Shown here: positions 9,940 to 19,057 of the stretch, in pieces
Numbering within the stretch: position 1 is the stretch's first letter
Layout: every line of letters begins with the position of its first letter
Source: an uncultured Aquimarina sp.
GTDB lineage: Bacteria; Bacteroidota; Bacteroidia; Flavobacteriales; Flavobacteriaceae
Assembly (NCBI GenBank): GCA_947500545.1
Contig: CANMSO010000011.1
Coordinates: forward strand, 1-64,000
Direction of reading: 5' to 3'
Length of the DNA: 64,000 nt
Notes under the pieces: generated by a model
Seen by the model: the letters and a program-made list of their open reading frames with translations, nothing else
What the model was told of the DNA's origin: nothing
Database searches by the model: none
Translations under genes and position numbers: made by a program

Positions 9940-12900
9940 TTATTCTTCTAATCTGATATCCAGACCAAGACCTTTTAATTCGTGCATTAATACATTAAAA
10001 GATTCTGGTAATCCTGGTTCAGGCATAGGCTCACCTTTCACAATACTTTCGTATGTTTTTGCTCTTCCTATAACATCATCAGATTTCACAGTCAATATCT
10101 CACGAAGTGTGCTTGAAGCTCCATAAGCTTCTAGAGCCCAAACCTCCATCTCTCCAAAACGCTGACCACCAAACTGAGCTTTACCACCAAGTGGCTGCTG
10201 AGTAATCAACGAGTATGGACCAATAGAACGAGCGTGCATCTTATCGTCTACCATGTGACCTAACTTAAGCATGTAAATCACACCAACGGTAGCTGGCTGA
10301 TGGAAACGATCTCCCGTTCCTCCATCATAAAGATATGTATGACCAAATCTTGGGATTCCTGCTTCATCAGTGAATCCATTAATCTGCTCAAGAGAAGCTC
10401 CATCAAAAATAGGGGTAGCAAATTTTCTACCCAATTTTTGTCCGGCCCATCCTAAAACAGTTTCATAAATCTGACCAATGTTCATACGAGATGGTACACC
10501 TAGTGGATTCAATACGATATCTACTGGGGTTCCATCTTCTAAGAATGGCATATCTTCTTCTCTTACGATACGTGCAACAATACCTTTGTTACCGTGACGA
10601 CCTGCCATCTTATCTCCTACCTTTAGCTTACGTTTCTTAGCAATGTAAACTTTGGCAAGTTTTATAATTCCTGAAGGCAATTCATCCCCTACAGAGATCG
10701 TAAATTTCTCTCTTCTAAGGTTACCTTGTAAATCATTTTCTTTAATCTTATAGTTATGGATAAGATCTGCAACCATCGCGTTAAGGTCATCATCTGTAGT
10801 CCAAGTACCTTTAGTAAGGTGAGCATAATCATCAACACTGTTAAGCATTTTCTGAGTATACTTTTTACCTTTTGGAAGTACTTCTTCTCCAAGATCATTC
10901 ATAACACCTTGAGAAGTTTTACCTCCCACAATGGTGAACAGTTTATCTACTAGTTCAGATTTTAACAATTCAAACTTAGTATCATAAGATCTTTCAAGGA
11001 TATCAATATCTTCTTTATCCTGAGAACGTTTTCTCTTATCTTTTATAGCACGGGCGAATAATTTCTTATCAATTACAACACCATGTAAAGAAGGAGATGC
11101 TTTTAAAGACGCATCTTTAACATCACCTGCTTTATCACCAAATATTGCTCTTAATAACTTCTCTTCTGGAGTTGGATCACTTTCACCTTTTGGAGTAATT
11201 TTACCAATAAGAATGTCTCCTGGTTTGATCTCTGCTCCAACTCTAATCATTCCATTCTCATCAAGATCTTTGGTAGCTTCTTCAGAAACATTAGGTATAT
11301 CATTAGTTAACTCTTCGTTACCTAATTTTGTATCTCTAACCTCTAGTGAGTACTCATCAATATGGATAGATGTAAAAATATCATCTCTAACCACTTTTTC
11401 AGAAATCACGATTGCATCCTCAAAGTTATACCCTTTCCAAGGCATAAAGGCCACTTTCATGTTTCTACCAAGAGCAAGTTCTCCATTTTCTGTAGCATAT
11501 CCCTGACATAACACTTGGCCTTTTGTAACCTTATCACCTACTCTAACGATTGGTTTAAGGTTAATACTTGTACCTTGGTTTGTCTTACGGAATTTTATTA
11601 AATCATATGTTTTAGAATCACCATCAAAACTCACCATTCTCTGTTCATCAGTTCTGTCGTACTTAATGGTAATTTTTTGCGCATCTACATATTCTACAAC
11701 TCCAGATCCCTCTGCATTAATTAATACTCTTGAATCTGAAGCTACCTGACGTTCAAGTCCTGTACCTACTATAGGAGCATCAACTCTTAATAATGGCACT
11801 GCTTGACGCATCATATTTGATCCCATCAAAGCACGGTTTGCATCATCATGTTCTAAGAAAGGAATCAATGAAGCCGAGATAGATGCGATCTGATTTGGTG
11901 CAACATCGGCATAATTCACATTAGCTGGATCTATTACCGGGAAGTCACCTTCCATACGCGCAATTACCTTATCTGAAGTAATATCACCTGTTTCTGTCAT
12001 AGGGATATTGGCTTGTGCGATTAACTTTTCTTCCTCCTCTTCAGCACTTAAGTATCTAAATTCAGCAATATCAACTTTACCATCAGTAACTTTACGATAA
12101 GGAGTTTCTAAGAACCCCATTGAATTCACCTTTGCAAAAACTGCTAATGAAGATATCAACCCAATATTTGGTCCTTCAGGAGTTTCAATAGGACACAGAC
12201 GTCCATAATGAGTATAGTGTACATCACGTACCTCGAAACCTGCACGCTCACGAGATAAACCACCGGGCCCTAGAGCCGAAAGTCTACGTTTGTGAGTTAT
12301 CTCTGCCAATGGATTTGTTTGATCCATAAACTGAGATAGCTGATTTGTTCCGAAGAATGAATTAATTACAGATGACAAAGTCTTTGCATTGATCAAATCA
12401 ATTGGTGTAAAAACCTCATTATCTCTAACATTCATACGCTCACGAATCGTACGAGCCATACGAGCCAAACCAACACCAAACTGCTGTGATAATTGTTCCC
12501 CTACTGTCCTTACTCGACGGTTAGAAAGGTGATCAATATCATCAATCTCAGCTTTAGAGTTAATCAACTCTATTAAATATTTTATAATAGTAATGATATC
12601 TTCCTTGGTAAGCACTTGCTTATCCATAGCAATATCAAGACCTAATTTTTTATTCATTCTATAACGACCAACTTCACCAAGGTTATAACGTTGATCTGAG
12701 AAGAATAATTTATCTATAATACCTCTTGCAGTTTCCTCATCAGGCGGTTCTGCATTACGTAATTGACGGTATATGTGCTCTACCGCTTCTTTTTCAGAAT
12801 TGGTAGGATCCTTTTGTAGTGTATTATGGATAATTGCGTAATCTCCCTTTTGATTATCTTCTTTATGGAGTAAAATAGTTTTTGCTCCAGATTCAATGAT

Positions 12901-13749
12901 CTCTTCAAGATGATCTTTATCAAGAATTGTATCACGATCCAGAACAATTTCATTACGTTCTATTGATACAACTTCTCCTGTATCTTCATCCACAAAATCT
13001 TCGTGCCAAGTATTCAAAACACGTGCCGCTAATTTACGACCTAGTACTTTTTTTAATCCGGACTTAGAAACCTTTATCTCTTCAGCAAGATCAAATATTT
13101 CTAAGATATCTTTATCACGCTCGAAACCAATAGCACGGAAAAGCGTTGTAACCGGTAATTTTTTCTTTCTATCGATATATGCGTACATAACGCTATTGAT
13201 ATCGGTAGCAAATTCTATCCAAGAACCTTTAAAAGGAATTACTCTAGCAGAATAAAGTTTAGTTCCATTTGCATGGAATGATTGTCCAAAGAATACTCCA
13301 GGAGAACGGTGTAATTGCGATACCACAACACGCTCTGCCCCATTGATACAAAACGTACCACTAGGTGTCATATAAGGAATTGTACCTAAATACACGTCCT
13401 GAACAATTGTTTCAAAATCTTCGTGTTCTGGGTCAGTACAGAATAATTTAAGACGTGCTTTTAAAGGCACACTATAAGTAAGACCTCTTTCTATACACTC
13501 CTGAAGATCATATCTTGGAGGGTCAACGAAATAATCTAAAAATTCTAGTACAAATTGATTACGTGTATCCGTAATCGGGAAGTTTTCCATGAAGGTATTA
13601 TATAGACCTTCGTTTCCTCTTTCTTCAGATTTTGTTTCTAATTGAAAGAAATCCTGAAATGATTTGATCTGAATATCAAGAAAATCTGGATAATCAGGTC
13701 TATTCTTTACAGAAGAGAAATTCAATCTTTCAGTTTGCGTTGCTAACAT
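9940..13749 (-). CDS. rpoB: DNA-directed RNA polymerase subunit beta
   Basis: This is the beta subunit of RNA polymerase, 1269 residues from ATG 13749; a TTG one codon upstream is possible but less likely. The rifampicin-pocket region (FFGTNQLSQFMDQTNPL, then HKRRLSALGPGGL) has the drug-sensitive residues, so no resistance substitution is seen. The region after it (GRLCPIETPEGPNIGLI) and the C-terminal GKAQFGGQRFGEMEVWALEA segment are conserved. A long insert between the N-terminal domains is normal for Bacteroidota. It is preceded by a strong hairpin (13823-13859) after rplL. Confidence 0.98.
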   Translation of the reverse strand: MLATQTERLNFSSVKNRPDYPDFLDIQIKSFQDFFQLETKSEERGNEGLYNTFMENFPITDTRNQFVLEFLDYFVDPPRYDLQECIERGLTYSVPLKARLKLFCTDPEHEDFETIVQDVYLGTIPYMTPSGTFCINGAERVVVSQLHRSPGVFFGQSFHANGTKLYSARVIPFKGSWIEFATDINSVMYAYIDRKKKLPVTTLFRAIGFERDKDILEIFDLAEEIKVSKSGLKKVLGRKLAARVLNTWHEDFVDEDTGEVVSIERNEIVLDRDTILDKDHLEEIIESGAKTILLHKEDNQKGDYAIIHNTLQKDPTNSEKEAVEHIYRQLRNAEPPDEETARGIIDKLFFSDQRYNLGEVGRYRMNKKLGLDIAMDKQVLTKEDIITIIKYLIELINSKAEIDDIDHLSNRRVRTVGEQLSQQFGVGLARMARTIRERMNVRDNEVFTPIDLINAKTLSSVINSFFGTNQLSQFMDQTNPLAEITHKRRLSALGPGGLSRERAGFEVRDVHYTHYGRLCPIETPEGPNIGLISSLAVFAKVNSMGFLETPYRKVTDGKVDIAEFRYLSAEEEEEKLIAQANIPMTETGDITSDKVIARMEGDFPVIDPANVNYADVAPNQIASISASLIPFLEHDDANRALMGSNMMRQAVPLLRVDAPIVGTGLERQVASDSRVLINAEGSGVVEYVDAQKITIKYDRTDEQRMVSFDGDSKTYDLIKFRKTNQGTSINLKPIVRVGDKVTKGQVLCQGYATENGELALGRNMKVAFMPWKGYNFEDAIVISEKVVRDDIFTSIHIDEYSLEVRDTKLGNEELTNDIPNVSEEATKDLDENGMIRVGAEIKPGDILIGKITPKGESDPTPEEKLLRAIFGDKAGDVKDASLKASPSLHGVVIDKKLFARAIKDKRKRSQDKEDIDILERSYDTKFELLKSELVDKLFTIVGGKTSQGVMNDLGEEVLPKGKKYTQKMLNSVDDYAHLTKGTWTTDDDLNAMVADLIHNYKIKENDLQGNLRREKFTISVGDELPSGIIKLAKVYIAKKRKLKVGDKMAGRHGNKGIVARIVREEDMPFLEDGTPVDIVLNPLGVPSRMNIGQIYETVLGWAGQKLGRKFATPIFDGASLEQINGFTDEAGIPRFGHTYLYDGGTGDRFHQPATVGVIYMLKLGHMVDDKMHARSIGPYSLITQQPLGGKAQFGGQRFGEMEVWALEAYGASSTLREILTVKSDDVIGRAKTYESIVKGEPMPEPGLPESFNVLMHELKGLGLDIRLEE

Positions 13750-13822
13750 CAATGGACGGAATTAAATTAAAATTTTAAAAAGGGTAGCGTATTTCAACAC
13801 TTAACGTGTATATACGCAAAAT

Positions 13823-13859
13823 GGTTTAGACCTCAGGGAATACTCCCTGGGTCTAAACC
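13823..13859 (-). promoter_or_regulatory. rplL-rpoB intercistronic hairpin (processing or attenuation site)
   Basis: GGTTTAGACC (13823-13832) pairs with GGTCTAAACC (13850-13859), and CAGGGA/TCCCTG continues the stem after a one-base bulge, giving a 16-bp stem and a 4-nt ATAC loop. No long U-run follows on the minus strand, so it looks like an RNA-processing site or partial terminator that sets the ratio of ribosomal protein to RNA polymerase. In E. coli an attenuator and an RNase III site occupy this same gap. Confidence 0.75.
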
Positions 13860-13881
13860 TATGTGTTAATCTATGGTAAGC

Positions 13882-14256
13882 TTACTTAAGCTCAACCTCA
13901 GCTCCAGCCTCTTCTAATTGAGCTTTAAGAGCTTCTGCTTCATCCTTAGCGACTCCTTCTTTAATAGCACTAGGAGCATCATCAACTAATCCTTTAGCCT
14001 CTTTAAGACCTAAACCTGTTAATTCTTTAACTAGCTTTACAACCGCTAATTTAGAACCACCAGCTGCTTTAAGGATTACATCAAATTCTGATTTTTCTTC
14101 AGCAGCTTCTCCACCACCAGCACCACCAGCAGCTACGGCTACTGCTGCAGCAGCAGGCTCGATACCATATTCATCTTTTAATATATCAGCTAACTCATTA
14201 ACTTCTTTTACTGTTAAGTTAACTAATTGTTCTGCGAAATCTTTTAAATCTGCCAT
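13882..14256 (-). CDS. rplL: 50S ribosomal protein L7/L12 (bL12)
   Basis: This is the stalk protein of the large ribosomal subunit; multiple dimers bind L10 and recruit translational GTPases. The 124 residues show the N-terminal dimerisation helices (MADLKDFAEQLVNLT), an Ala/Gly-rich flexible hinge near 37-52, and the C-terminal GTPase-contacting domain with KAAGGSKLAVVKLVKELTG and LGLKEAKGLVDDAP. It lies 68 bp after rplJ in the same operon. Length and domain order are normal. Confidence 0.98.
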   Translation of the reverse strand: MADLKDFAEQLVNLTVKEVNELADILKDEYGIEPAAAAVAVAAGGAGGGEAAEEKSEFDVILKAAGGSKLAVVKLVKELTGLGLKEAKGLVDDAPSAIKEGVAKDEAEALKAQLEEAGAEVELK

Positions 14257-14324
14257 TTTCTATCGTTTTAAATAATTTTTTTTAATTGAAATATAATTTG
14301 TTAAAAAGTGCGTACACATTTTGA

Positions 14325-14846
14325 TTATCCTTCTTTCTCGGATAATGTTTTAAGGATACCAGCAATAGTACCTCCTCCTGATTTTAATGCCGAAATAACA
14401 TTCTTAGCAGGAGACTGTAATAGACCAATAATATCTCCGATAACTTCTTCCTTAGACTTAATATTAACTAATGCGTCAAGGTTTTCGTCACCTACAAATA
14501 CTGCTTCTTCTACGAATGCTCCTTTTAATAAAGGCATCTCCGATTTCTTACGAAACTCTTTGATTACCTTCGCTGGTGCATTACCAGCCTGTGCGAACAT
14601 TAGAGATGTATTACCTTTCAATACATTAGGTAAGTCTCCAAAATCCTTATCAGAATTCTCCATTGCCTTAGCAAGAAGTGTATTCTTCACTACTTTTAAT
14701 GATACATTAGCTTTAAAACAAGCTCTACGTAAATTTGAAGTTGTTCCTGCATCCAAACCTGAAATATCAGCTAAATAGATATTAGAATTTTCAGCTAACT
14801 GAGCAGTTAAGTCTTCAATTACTTGTGATTTTTCTTCTCTTGTCAT
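14325..14846 (-). CDS. rplJ: 50S ribosomal protein L10 (uL10)
   Basis: L10 is the base of the ribosomal stalk, binding 23S rRNA with its N-terminal domain and L7/L12 dimers with its C-terminal helix. The 173 residues begin MTREEKSQVIEDLT and contain the typical NTLLAKAM and KGNTSLMFA segments. The gap to rplA is only 15 bp, so there is no room for a classical L10-binding leader between rplA and rplJ. Any autoregulation would have to act inside rplA or elsewhere. Confidence 0.97.
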   Translation of the reverse strand: MTREEKSQVIEDLTAQLAENSNIYLADISGLDAGTTSNLRRACFKANVSLKVVKNTLLAKAMENSDKDFGDLPNVLKGNTSLMFAQAGNAPAKVIKEFRKKSEMPLLKGAFVEEAVFVGDENLDALVNIKSKEEVIGDIIGLLQSPAKNVISALKSGGGTIAGILKTLSEKEG

Positions 14847-14861
14847 AATCGTTTATCTTAA

Positions 14862-15557
14862 TTACCCAGCAAAGTTTTTAGCGTCTATCTCTACACCAGG
14901 ACTCATTGTCGATGACATATATATTGATGTAATATATATACCTTTAGCTGTCTGAGGTTTCAACTTTACCAATGTTGTTAATAATTCTTTAGCATTTCCA
15001 GCTATCTTCTCTGCATCGAAAGAAGATTTTCCAATTGCCGCATGAACAATACCTGTCTTATCAACTTTAAAATCAATCTTACCAGCCTTAACATCAGAAA
15101 CAGCTTTTGCTATATCCATTGTTACTGTTCCTGTCTTTGGGTTAGGCATTAATCCACGAGGCCCTAATACTCTACCTAATGGTCCTAATTTACCCATAAC
15201 ACTTGGCATTGTGATAATAACATCCACATCAGTCCATCCACCTTTGATTTTATCAAGGTATTCATCAAGACCTACAAAATCCGCCCCTGCCTCTTTAGCT
15301 TCAGCTTCTTTGTCTGGTGTTACTAACGCCAATACTTTAACATCTTTTCCTGTTCCGTGAGGTAATGTTACCACACCACGCACCATTTGATTAGCTTTAC
15401 GCGGATCTACGTTCAAACGAACAGCAAGATCTACAGAAGCATCAAAATTTACGCTTGTTATTTCTTTTACTAAAGCAGAAGCTTCATCTACTGAATACGC
15501 CTTGTTCTTATCAACTTTAGCGTTTGCCTCTTTTTGCTTTTTAGTTACTTTTGCCAT
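14862..15557 (-). CDS. rplA: 50S ribosomal protein L1 (uL1)
   Basis: L1 forms the mobile L1 stalk near the E site and, in other bacteria, represses the L11-L1 mRNA. The 231 residues include the signature region IITMPSVMGKLGPLGRVLGPRGLMPNPK near 117-145 and the TVTMDIAKAVSDVKAGKIDFKVDK segment. It is 18 bp downstream of rplK in the same transcript. The N-terminal Lys-rich tail (MAKVTKKQKEANAK) is normal for the phylum. Confidence 0.98.
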   Translation of the reverse strand: MAKVTKKQKEANAKVDKNKAYSVDEASALVKEITSVNFDASVDLAVRLNVDPRKANQMVRGVVTLPHGTGKDVKVLALVTPDKEAEAKEAGADFVGLDEYLDKIKGGWTDVDVIITMPSVMGKLGPLGRVLGPRGLMPNPKTGTVTMDIAKAVSDVKAGKIDFKVDKTGIVHAAIGKSSFDAEKIAGNAKELLTTLVKLKPQTAKGIYITSIYMSSTMSPGVEIDAKNFAG

Positions 15558-15575
15558 TTTGTAAACGTTTTTGGA

Positions 15576-16013
15576 TTAAAAAGGAGCTTGTCCTTTTACA
15601 GTTACACCCATTGAACGAGCGGTACCAGCAATCATTTTCATAGCTGATTCAATAGTAAATGCATTTAAATCTGCCATTTTATCTTCTGCTATTGCACGAA
15701 CTTGATCCCAAGTAACACTTGCTACTTTTTTACGATTAGGCTCTCCAGAACCTTTCTTCTGTTTTGCTGCTTCCAGTATCTGAACAGCTGCAGGAGGGGT
15801 TTTAATAACAAAGTCAAAAGACTTGTCTTTATACACATTAATTACAACAGGTAATACTTTACCAGCTTTATCTTGTGTTCTACCATTGAATTGCTTACAG
15901 AATTCCATGATATTTACTCCGGCAGCACCTAAAGCAGGTCCAACTGGTGGGGATGGGTTTGCCGCTCCACCACGTACTTGTAATTTTACAACCTTACTTA
16001 ACTCTTTAGCCAT
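15576..16013 (-). CDS. rplK: 50S ribosomal protein L11 (uL11)
   Basis: L11 binds the GTPase-associated centre of 23S rRNA. The 145 residues carry the N-terminal PPVGPALGAAGVNIMEFCKQFN motif near 22-43 and the C-terminal rRNA-binding domain with MIAGTARSMGVTVKG. It begins the ribosomal-protein part of the operon, 75 bp after nusG. The leader contains a 7-bp inverted repeat (16035-16041/16057-16063). Confidence 0.98.
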   Translation of the reverse strand: MAKELSKVVKLQVRGGAANPSPPVGPALGAAGVNIMEFCKQFNGRTQDKAGKVLPVVINVYKDKSFDFVIKTPPAAVQILEAAKQKKGSGEPNRKKVASVTWDQVRAIAEDKMADLNAFTIESAMKMIAGTARSMGVTVKGQAPF

Positions 16014-16034
16014 TTTTCTAATTTTAAATTAGAA

Positions 16035-16063
16035 TTGTTCTATATGTGGAAGCAAAAGAACAA
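16035..16063 (-). promoter_or_regulatory. Inverted repeat in the rplK leader
   Basis: TTGTTCT at 16035-16041 pairs with AGAACAA at 16057-16063 (15-nt loop), just upstream of rplK. L1 binds the rplK leader in several bacteria, so this could be an autoregulatory hairpin. The assignment is inference, because no rRNA mimicry could be shown by eye. Confidence 0.35.
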
Positions 16064-16088
16064 CTCTGGATATATAATGTAACAATTA

Positions 16089-16643
16089 TTATACTTTTTC
16101 TACTTGCATATAGCTTAATTCTAATGGAGTTTTTCTACCGAAAATTTTAACCATCACTTCTAGCTTACGCTTTTCTTCATTTACTTTTTCGACAGTTCCA
16201 TTAAAACCATTAAAAGGACCATCAATAACTTTTACAGTTTCTCCTACTGTATATGGTATAGCCACATTATCAGTCTTAACCGCTAACTCATCAACTTTAC
16301 CAAGCATTCTATTAATTTCTGCTTTTCTCAAAGGAACAGGATCACCTCCCTTAACTTCTCCAAGAAAACCTATCACGCCGTTAATAGATTTTATAATATG
16401 CGGTATTTCACCAGAAAGATTTGCTTCTATCATCACATACCCAGGAAAATACACGCGTTCCTTATTTATTTTTTTTCCATTACGGATTTGAACTACCTTT
16501 TCTGTTGGAACAAGAATCTGAGCAACATAATCCTCTAGTCCCATATGAGCAATTTCTCGCTCAATATAGTCCTTGATCTTATTCTCCTGACCACTTACCG
16601 CTCTAACAACGTACCATTTCTTTGTATTATCCACCTCGGCCAT
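16089..16643 (-). CDS. nusG: Transcription termination/antitermination protein NusG
   Basis: NusG binds RNA polymerase, supports elongation and couples transcription to translation. The 184 residues have the NGN domain (KWYVVRAVSGQENKIKDYIE near 9-28, PGYVMIE near 68-74) and a C-terminal KOW domain (VGETVKVIDGPFNGFNGTVE near 127-147). It lies 9 bp after secE, the usual secE-nusG-rplK order. Nothing unusual is seen. Confidence 0.98.
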   Translation of the reverse strand: MAEVDNTKKWYVVRAVSGQENKIKDYIEREIAHMGLEDYVAQILVPTEKVVQIRNGKKINKERVYFPGYVMIEANLSGEIPHIIKSINGVIGFLGEVKGGDPVPLRKAEINRMLGKVDELAVKTDNVAIPYTVGETVKVIDGPFNGFNGTVEKVNEEKRKLEVMVKIFGRKTPLELSYMQVEKV

Positions 16644-16652
16644 TTTGATAAT

Positions 16653-16850
16653 TTAAGATTTAACTAAAGTAAAGTAATACTCAACCATGTTACTAAACAC
16701 GGTATCTATCCCCCAGATAGCCAAAGAAAAAATAACCGAAAAAACAATCACAACCAGAGTAAGTCTTTGAGCTTCTGCCCAAGGAGTCCAGGTTACATGA
16801 TTTTTTAACTCGTTATACGATTCTGATATATAATTCACTAATCCAGCCAT
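16653..16850 (-). CDS. secE: Preprotein translocase subunit SecE
   Basis: SecE is the small clamp subunit of the SecYEG channel in the inner membrane. The 65-residue single-TM form is standard for Bacteroidota. An amphipathic N-terminal helix (VNYISESYNELKNHVTWTPWAEAQ) carries the conserved V.W(P/T) contact with SecY, followed by one membrane helix (LVVIVFSVIFSLAIWGIDTVF). It lies between tRNA-Trp and nusG. Confidence 0.95.
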   Translation of the reverse strand: MAGLVNYISESYNELKNHVTWTPWAEAQRLTLVVIVFSVIFSLAIWGIDTVFSNMVEYYFTLVKS

Positions 16851-16975
16851 CTTATTATTTTTTTATTTAAACAAACACCGAAACAAACTTTACACACTTC
16901 AATAGTCTCTTTGTCTGCAATTTTATGCATTAAAACGCCTTCTATCTGTGCAACAAACATCCAACACTTTATAAG

Positions 16976-17048
16976 CACGGGTTGAGAGACTCGAACTCCC
17001 GACACCTGGTTTTGGAGACCAGTGCTCTACCAACTGAGCTAAACCCGT
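16976..17048 (-). tRNA. trnW: tRNA-Trp (CCA)
   Basis: The minus strand folds as a full cloverleaf: acceptor ACGGGTT/AACCCGT, D arm GCTCAGTTGGTAGAGC, anticodon stem CTGGT/ACCAG with loop CTCCAAA (anticodon CCA), T arm with TTCGAGT, discriminator G. It sits between tuf and secE, the usual place in Bacteroidota. CCA is not encoded. Confidence 0.96.
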
Positions 17049-17060
17049 ATACATAAGTCA

Positions 17061-17084
17061 AGGTATTCGCCTAAGCGAATACCT
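17061..17084 (-). promoter_or_regulatory. Hairpin between tuf and tRNA-Trp
   Basis: A perfect 10-bp stem AGGTATTCGC/GCGAATACCT with loop CTAA lies in the 60-bp gap between tuf and tRNA-Trp. There is no U-run after it on the minus strand, so it is more likely an RNA-processing or mRNA 3'-stabilising hairpin than a full terminator. Confidence 0.65.
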
Positions 17085-17108
17085 CACACTTATATATAAT
17101 ATATTGTA

Positions 17109-18296
17109 TTAGTCTAAAATTTCAGTAACCTGACCAGCACCTACTGTTCTACCACCTTCACGGATAGCAAAACGAAGACCAACATTCATTGCAATTGTCT
17201 GAATCAACTCAACAGTAATTGTTAAGTTATCCCCAGGCATAACCATTTCAACTCCATCAGGAAGTGCAATATTTCCTGTTACATCAGTTGTACGTACGTA
17301 GAACTGAGGACGGTAGTTATTATGGAATGGAGTGTGACGCCCACCTTCTTCTTTCTTAAGGATATAAACCTCAGCTTTGAATTTTTTATGTGGAGTTACA
17401 GAACCTGGCTTAGTAATTACCATACCACGAGAAATCTGAGTCTTTTCAATACCTCTTAATAGGATACCTACGTTATCTCCTGCTTCTCCTCTATCCAATA
17501 TCTTACGGAACATTTCAACACCAGTAATAGTAGAACTCAATTTCTCAGCTCCCATACCAATGATATCAACAGCATCTCCAGTATTAGCCACACCAGTTTC
17601 GATACGTCCAGTTGCAACTGTACCACGACCTGTAATAGAGAATACATCTTCGATAGGCATTAAGAAATCCTTTTCAACATCACGCTTTGGTAATTCGATC
17701 CACTCATCAACAGCTTTCATTAATTCCATAACAGTATCTACCCATTTTTGCTCTCCATTAAGAGCCCCTAGTGCAGAACCAGCTATTACAGGACCATTAT
17801 CCCCATCATACTCATAGAAAGAAAGAAGATCTCTAACTTCCATTTCAACAAGCTCTAATAATTCCTCATCATCAACCATATCCACTTTATTCATGAATAC
17901 AACAATTCTTGGAATACCAACTTGACGACCTAATAAGATGTGCTCACGAGTTTGCGGCATAGGACCATCTGTAGCAGCAACCACTAAGATCGCACCGTCC
18001 ATTTGAGCAGCACCAGTAACCATATTCTTTACATAATCGGCGTGACCTGGACAGTCTACGTGTGCGTAGTGACGATTTTCTGTTTGATACTCTACGTGAG
18101 AAGTATTAATTGTAATACCTCTTTCCTTTTCTTCAGGAGCATTATCGATTTGATCGAAATCTCTTGCTTCAGAAAGACCTGCATCTGATAATACCTTAGT
18201 AATCGCAGCAGTTAAAGTCGTTTTACCGTGATCTACGTGTCCAATAGTACCAATATTTAAGTGCGGTTTGGAACGATCAAAAGTTTCCTTTGCCAT
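17109..18296 (-). CDS. tuf: Elongation factor Tu
   Basis: EF-Tu delivers aminoacyl-tRNA to the ribosomal A site as a GTP complex. The 395 residues show the P-loop GHVDHGKTT (19-27), the switch I segment EKERGITINTSH (about 56-67), DCPGH (about 80-84) and NKVD (about 135-138). Domains 2 and 3 follow and end GAGQVTEILD. It is embedded among tRNA genes upstream and tRNA-Trp downstream, so its transcript must be processed. Only one tuf copy is seen in this window. Confidence 0.98.
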   Translation of the reverse strand: MAKETFDRSKPHLNIGTIGHVDHGKTTLTAAITKVLSDAGLSEARDFDQIDNAPEEKERGITINTSHVEYQTENRHYAHVDCPGHADYVKNMVTGAAQMDGAILVVAATDGPMPQTREHILLGRQVGIPRIVVFMNKVDMVDDEELLELVEMEVRDLLSFYEYDGDNGPVIAGSALGALNGEQKWVDTVMELMKAVDEWIELPKRDVEKDFLMPIEDVFSITGRGTVATGRIETGVANTGDAVDIIGMGAEKLSSTITGVEMFRKILDRGEAGDNVGILLRGIEKTQISRGMVITKPGSVTPHKKFKAEVYILKKEEGGRHTPFHNNYRPQFYVRTTDVTGNIALPDGVEMVMPGDNLTITVELIQTIAMNVGLRFAIREGGRTVGAGQVTEILD

Positions 18297-18353
18297 AATG
18301 AATTTATTTAATCTTAGTTATATATTAGTGTTCAATTTATGCTTTAGCACTAA

Positions 18354-18427
18354 GAGCCAATGACGAGATTTGAACTCGTGACCTCTTCCTTACCAAGGAA
18401 ACGCTCTACCCCTGAGCTACACCGGCT
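18354..18427 (-). tRNA. trnT: tRNA-Thr (GGT)
   Basis: Cloverleaf on the minus strand: acceptor AGCCGGT/ATTGGCT with two G-U pairs, D arm GCTCAGGGGTAGAGC, anticodon stem TTTCC/GGAAG with loop TTGGTAA (anticodon GGT), T arm GAGTTCAAATCTC. It is immediately upstream of tuf in the same transcript. Confidence 0.93.
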
Positions 18428-18549
18428 TTTTAACGAGTATAATGAAAGACCAGAACGCTTTCATTAATTTTGAAAGAAATCTGATTTTTCATCACATTTA
18501 TCTTAAAAACCCAATTTTAACGAGTAACCATTAAAATTAGCCCTATTTG

Positions 18550-18622
18550 AGCGGGAGACCGGGTTCGAACCGGCGACATTCAGCTTGGAAGGCTGACGCT
18601 CTACCAACTGAGCTACTCCCGC
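18550..18622 (-). tRNA. trnG: tRNA-Gly (TCC)
   Basis: Cloverleaf on the minus strand with acceptor GCGGGAG/CTCCCGC, D arm GCTCAGTTGGTAGAGC, anticodon stem TCAGC/GCTGA with loop CTTCCAA (anticodon TCC) and T arm GCCGGTTCGAACCCGGT. It is part of the tRNA cluster feeding into tuf. Confidence 0.96.
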
Positions 18623-18725
18623 ATTTTAAATTCTAAAAAAAATCTAGAATTATGGTATTTAAGAATTAACTAGTCAAGCCTAGTAATTCTCGTTCGAAAA
18701 ATCGAACTTCAATTTTTAAATTAAG

Positions 18726-18807
<82 letters not shown>

Positions 18808-18893
18808 AATTGATATATTCAAAATTTCAAGATGAACTTATGAAATTTGAGTGCGCAAAATTAGTAAAAAATTTTACAATTCAAAATTTCATC

Positions 18894-18932
18894 AAAAAAG
18901 CTTCTATTTTAATTAAAATTTCAAGCTTTTTT
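18894..18932 (-). terminator. Terminator-like inverted repeat between tRNA-Thr(TGT) and tRNA-Tyr
   Basis: AAAAAAGCTT (18894-18903) pairs with AAGCTTTTTT (18923-18932) around an AT-rich loop. It starts right after the tRNA-Thr(TGT) 3' end on the minus strand. It may cause partial termination or mark 3' processing inside the tRNA cluster. Confidence 0.5.
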
Positions 18933-18933
18933 G

Positions 18934-19007
18934 AGCCGATGGAGGGACTCGAACCCACGACCTGCTGATTACAAATCAGCTGCTCTAGCCAGCTGAGCTA
19001 CATCGGC
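18934..19007 (-). tRNA. trnT: tRNA-Thr (TGT)
   Basis: Cloverleaf on the minus strand: acceptor GCCGATG/CATCGGC, D arm GCTCAGCTGGCTAGAGC, anticodon stem GCTGA/TCAGC with loop TTTGTAA (anticodon TGT), T arm GTGGGTTCGAGTCCCTC. It is the first gene of the tRNA-tuf-secE-nusG-rpl-rpo transcript. Confidence 0.96.
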
Positions 19008-19034
19008 TTTTCACTATGTTTTAGAACATAAAAA

Positions 19035-19056
19035 AGTCCGCTATTTCTAACGGACT
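19035..19056 (-). terminator. hpf terminator / leader hairpin of the tRNA-tuf operon
   Basis: The stem AGTCCG (19035-19040)/CGGACT (19051-19056) is followed on the minus strand by TTTTTT. It lies after hpf and only 28 bp before tRNA-Thr(TGT). It is also directly downstream of a good promoter (19058-19087), so it could instead be a leader hairpin of the tRNA transcript. Confidence 0.7.
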
Positions 19057-19057
19057 G

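Noticed and set aside
14847..14861. L10-leader between rplA and rplJ
   Set aside because: The gap is only 15 bp, too short for the known L10-binding RNA structure.
18692..18707. GTTCGA/TCGAAC hairpin between tRNA-Gly and tRNA-Tyr as a regulatory element
   Set aside because: The 6-bp stem is short, without a U-run, and of the size expected by chance in processed tRNA spacers.
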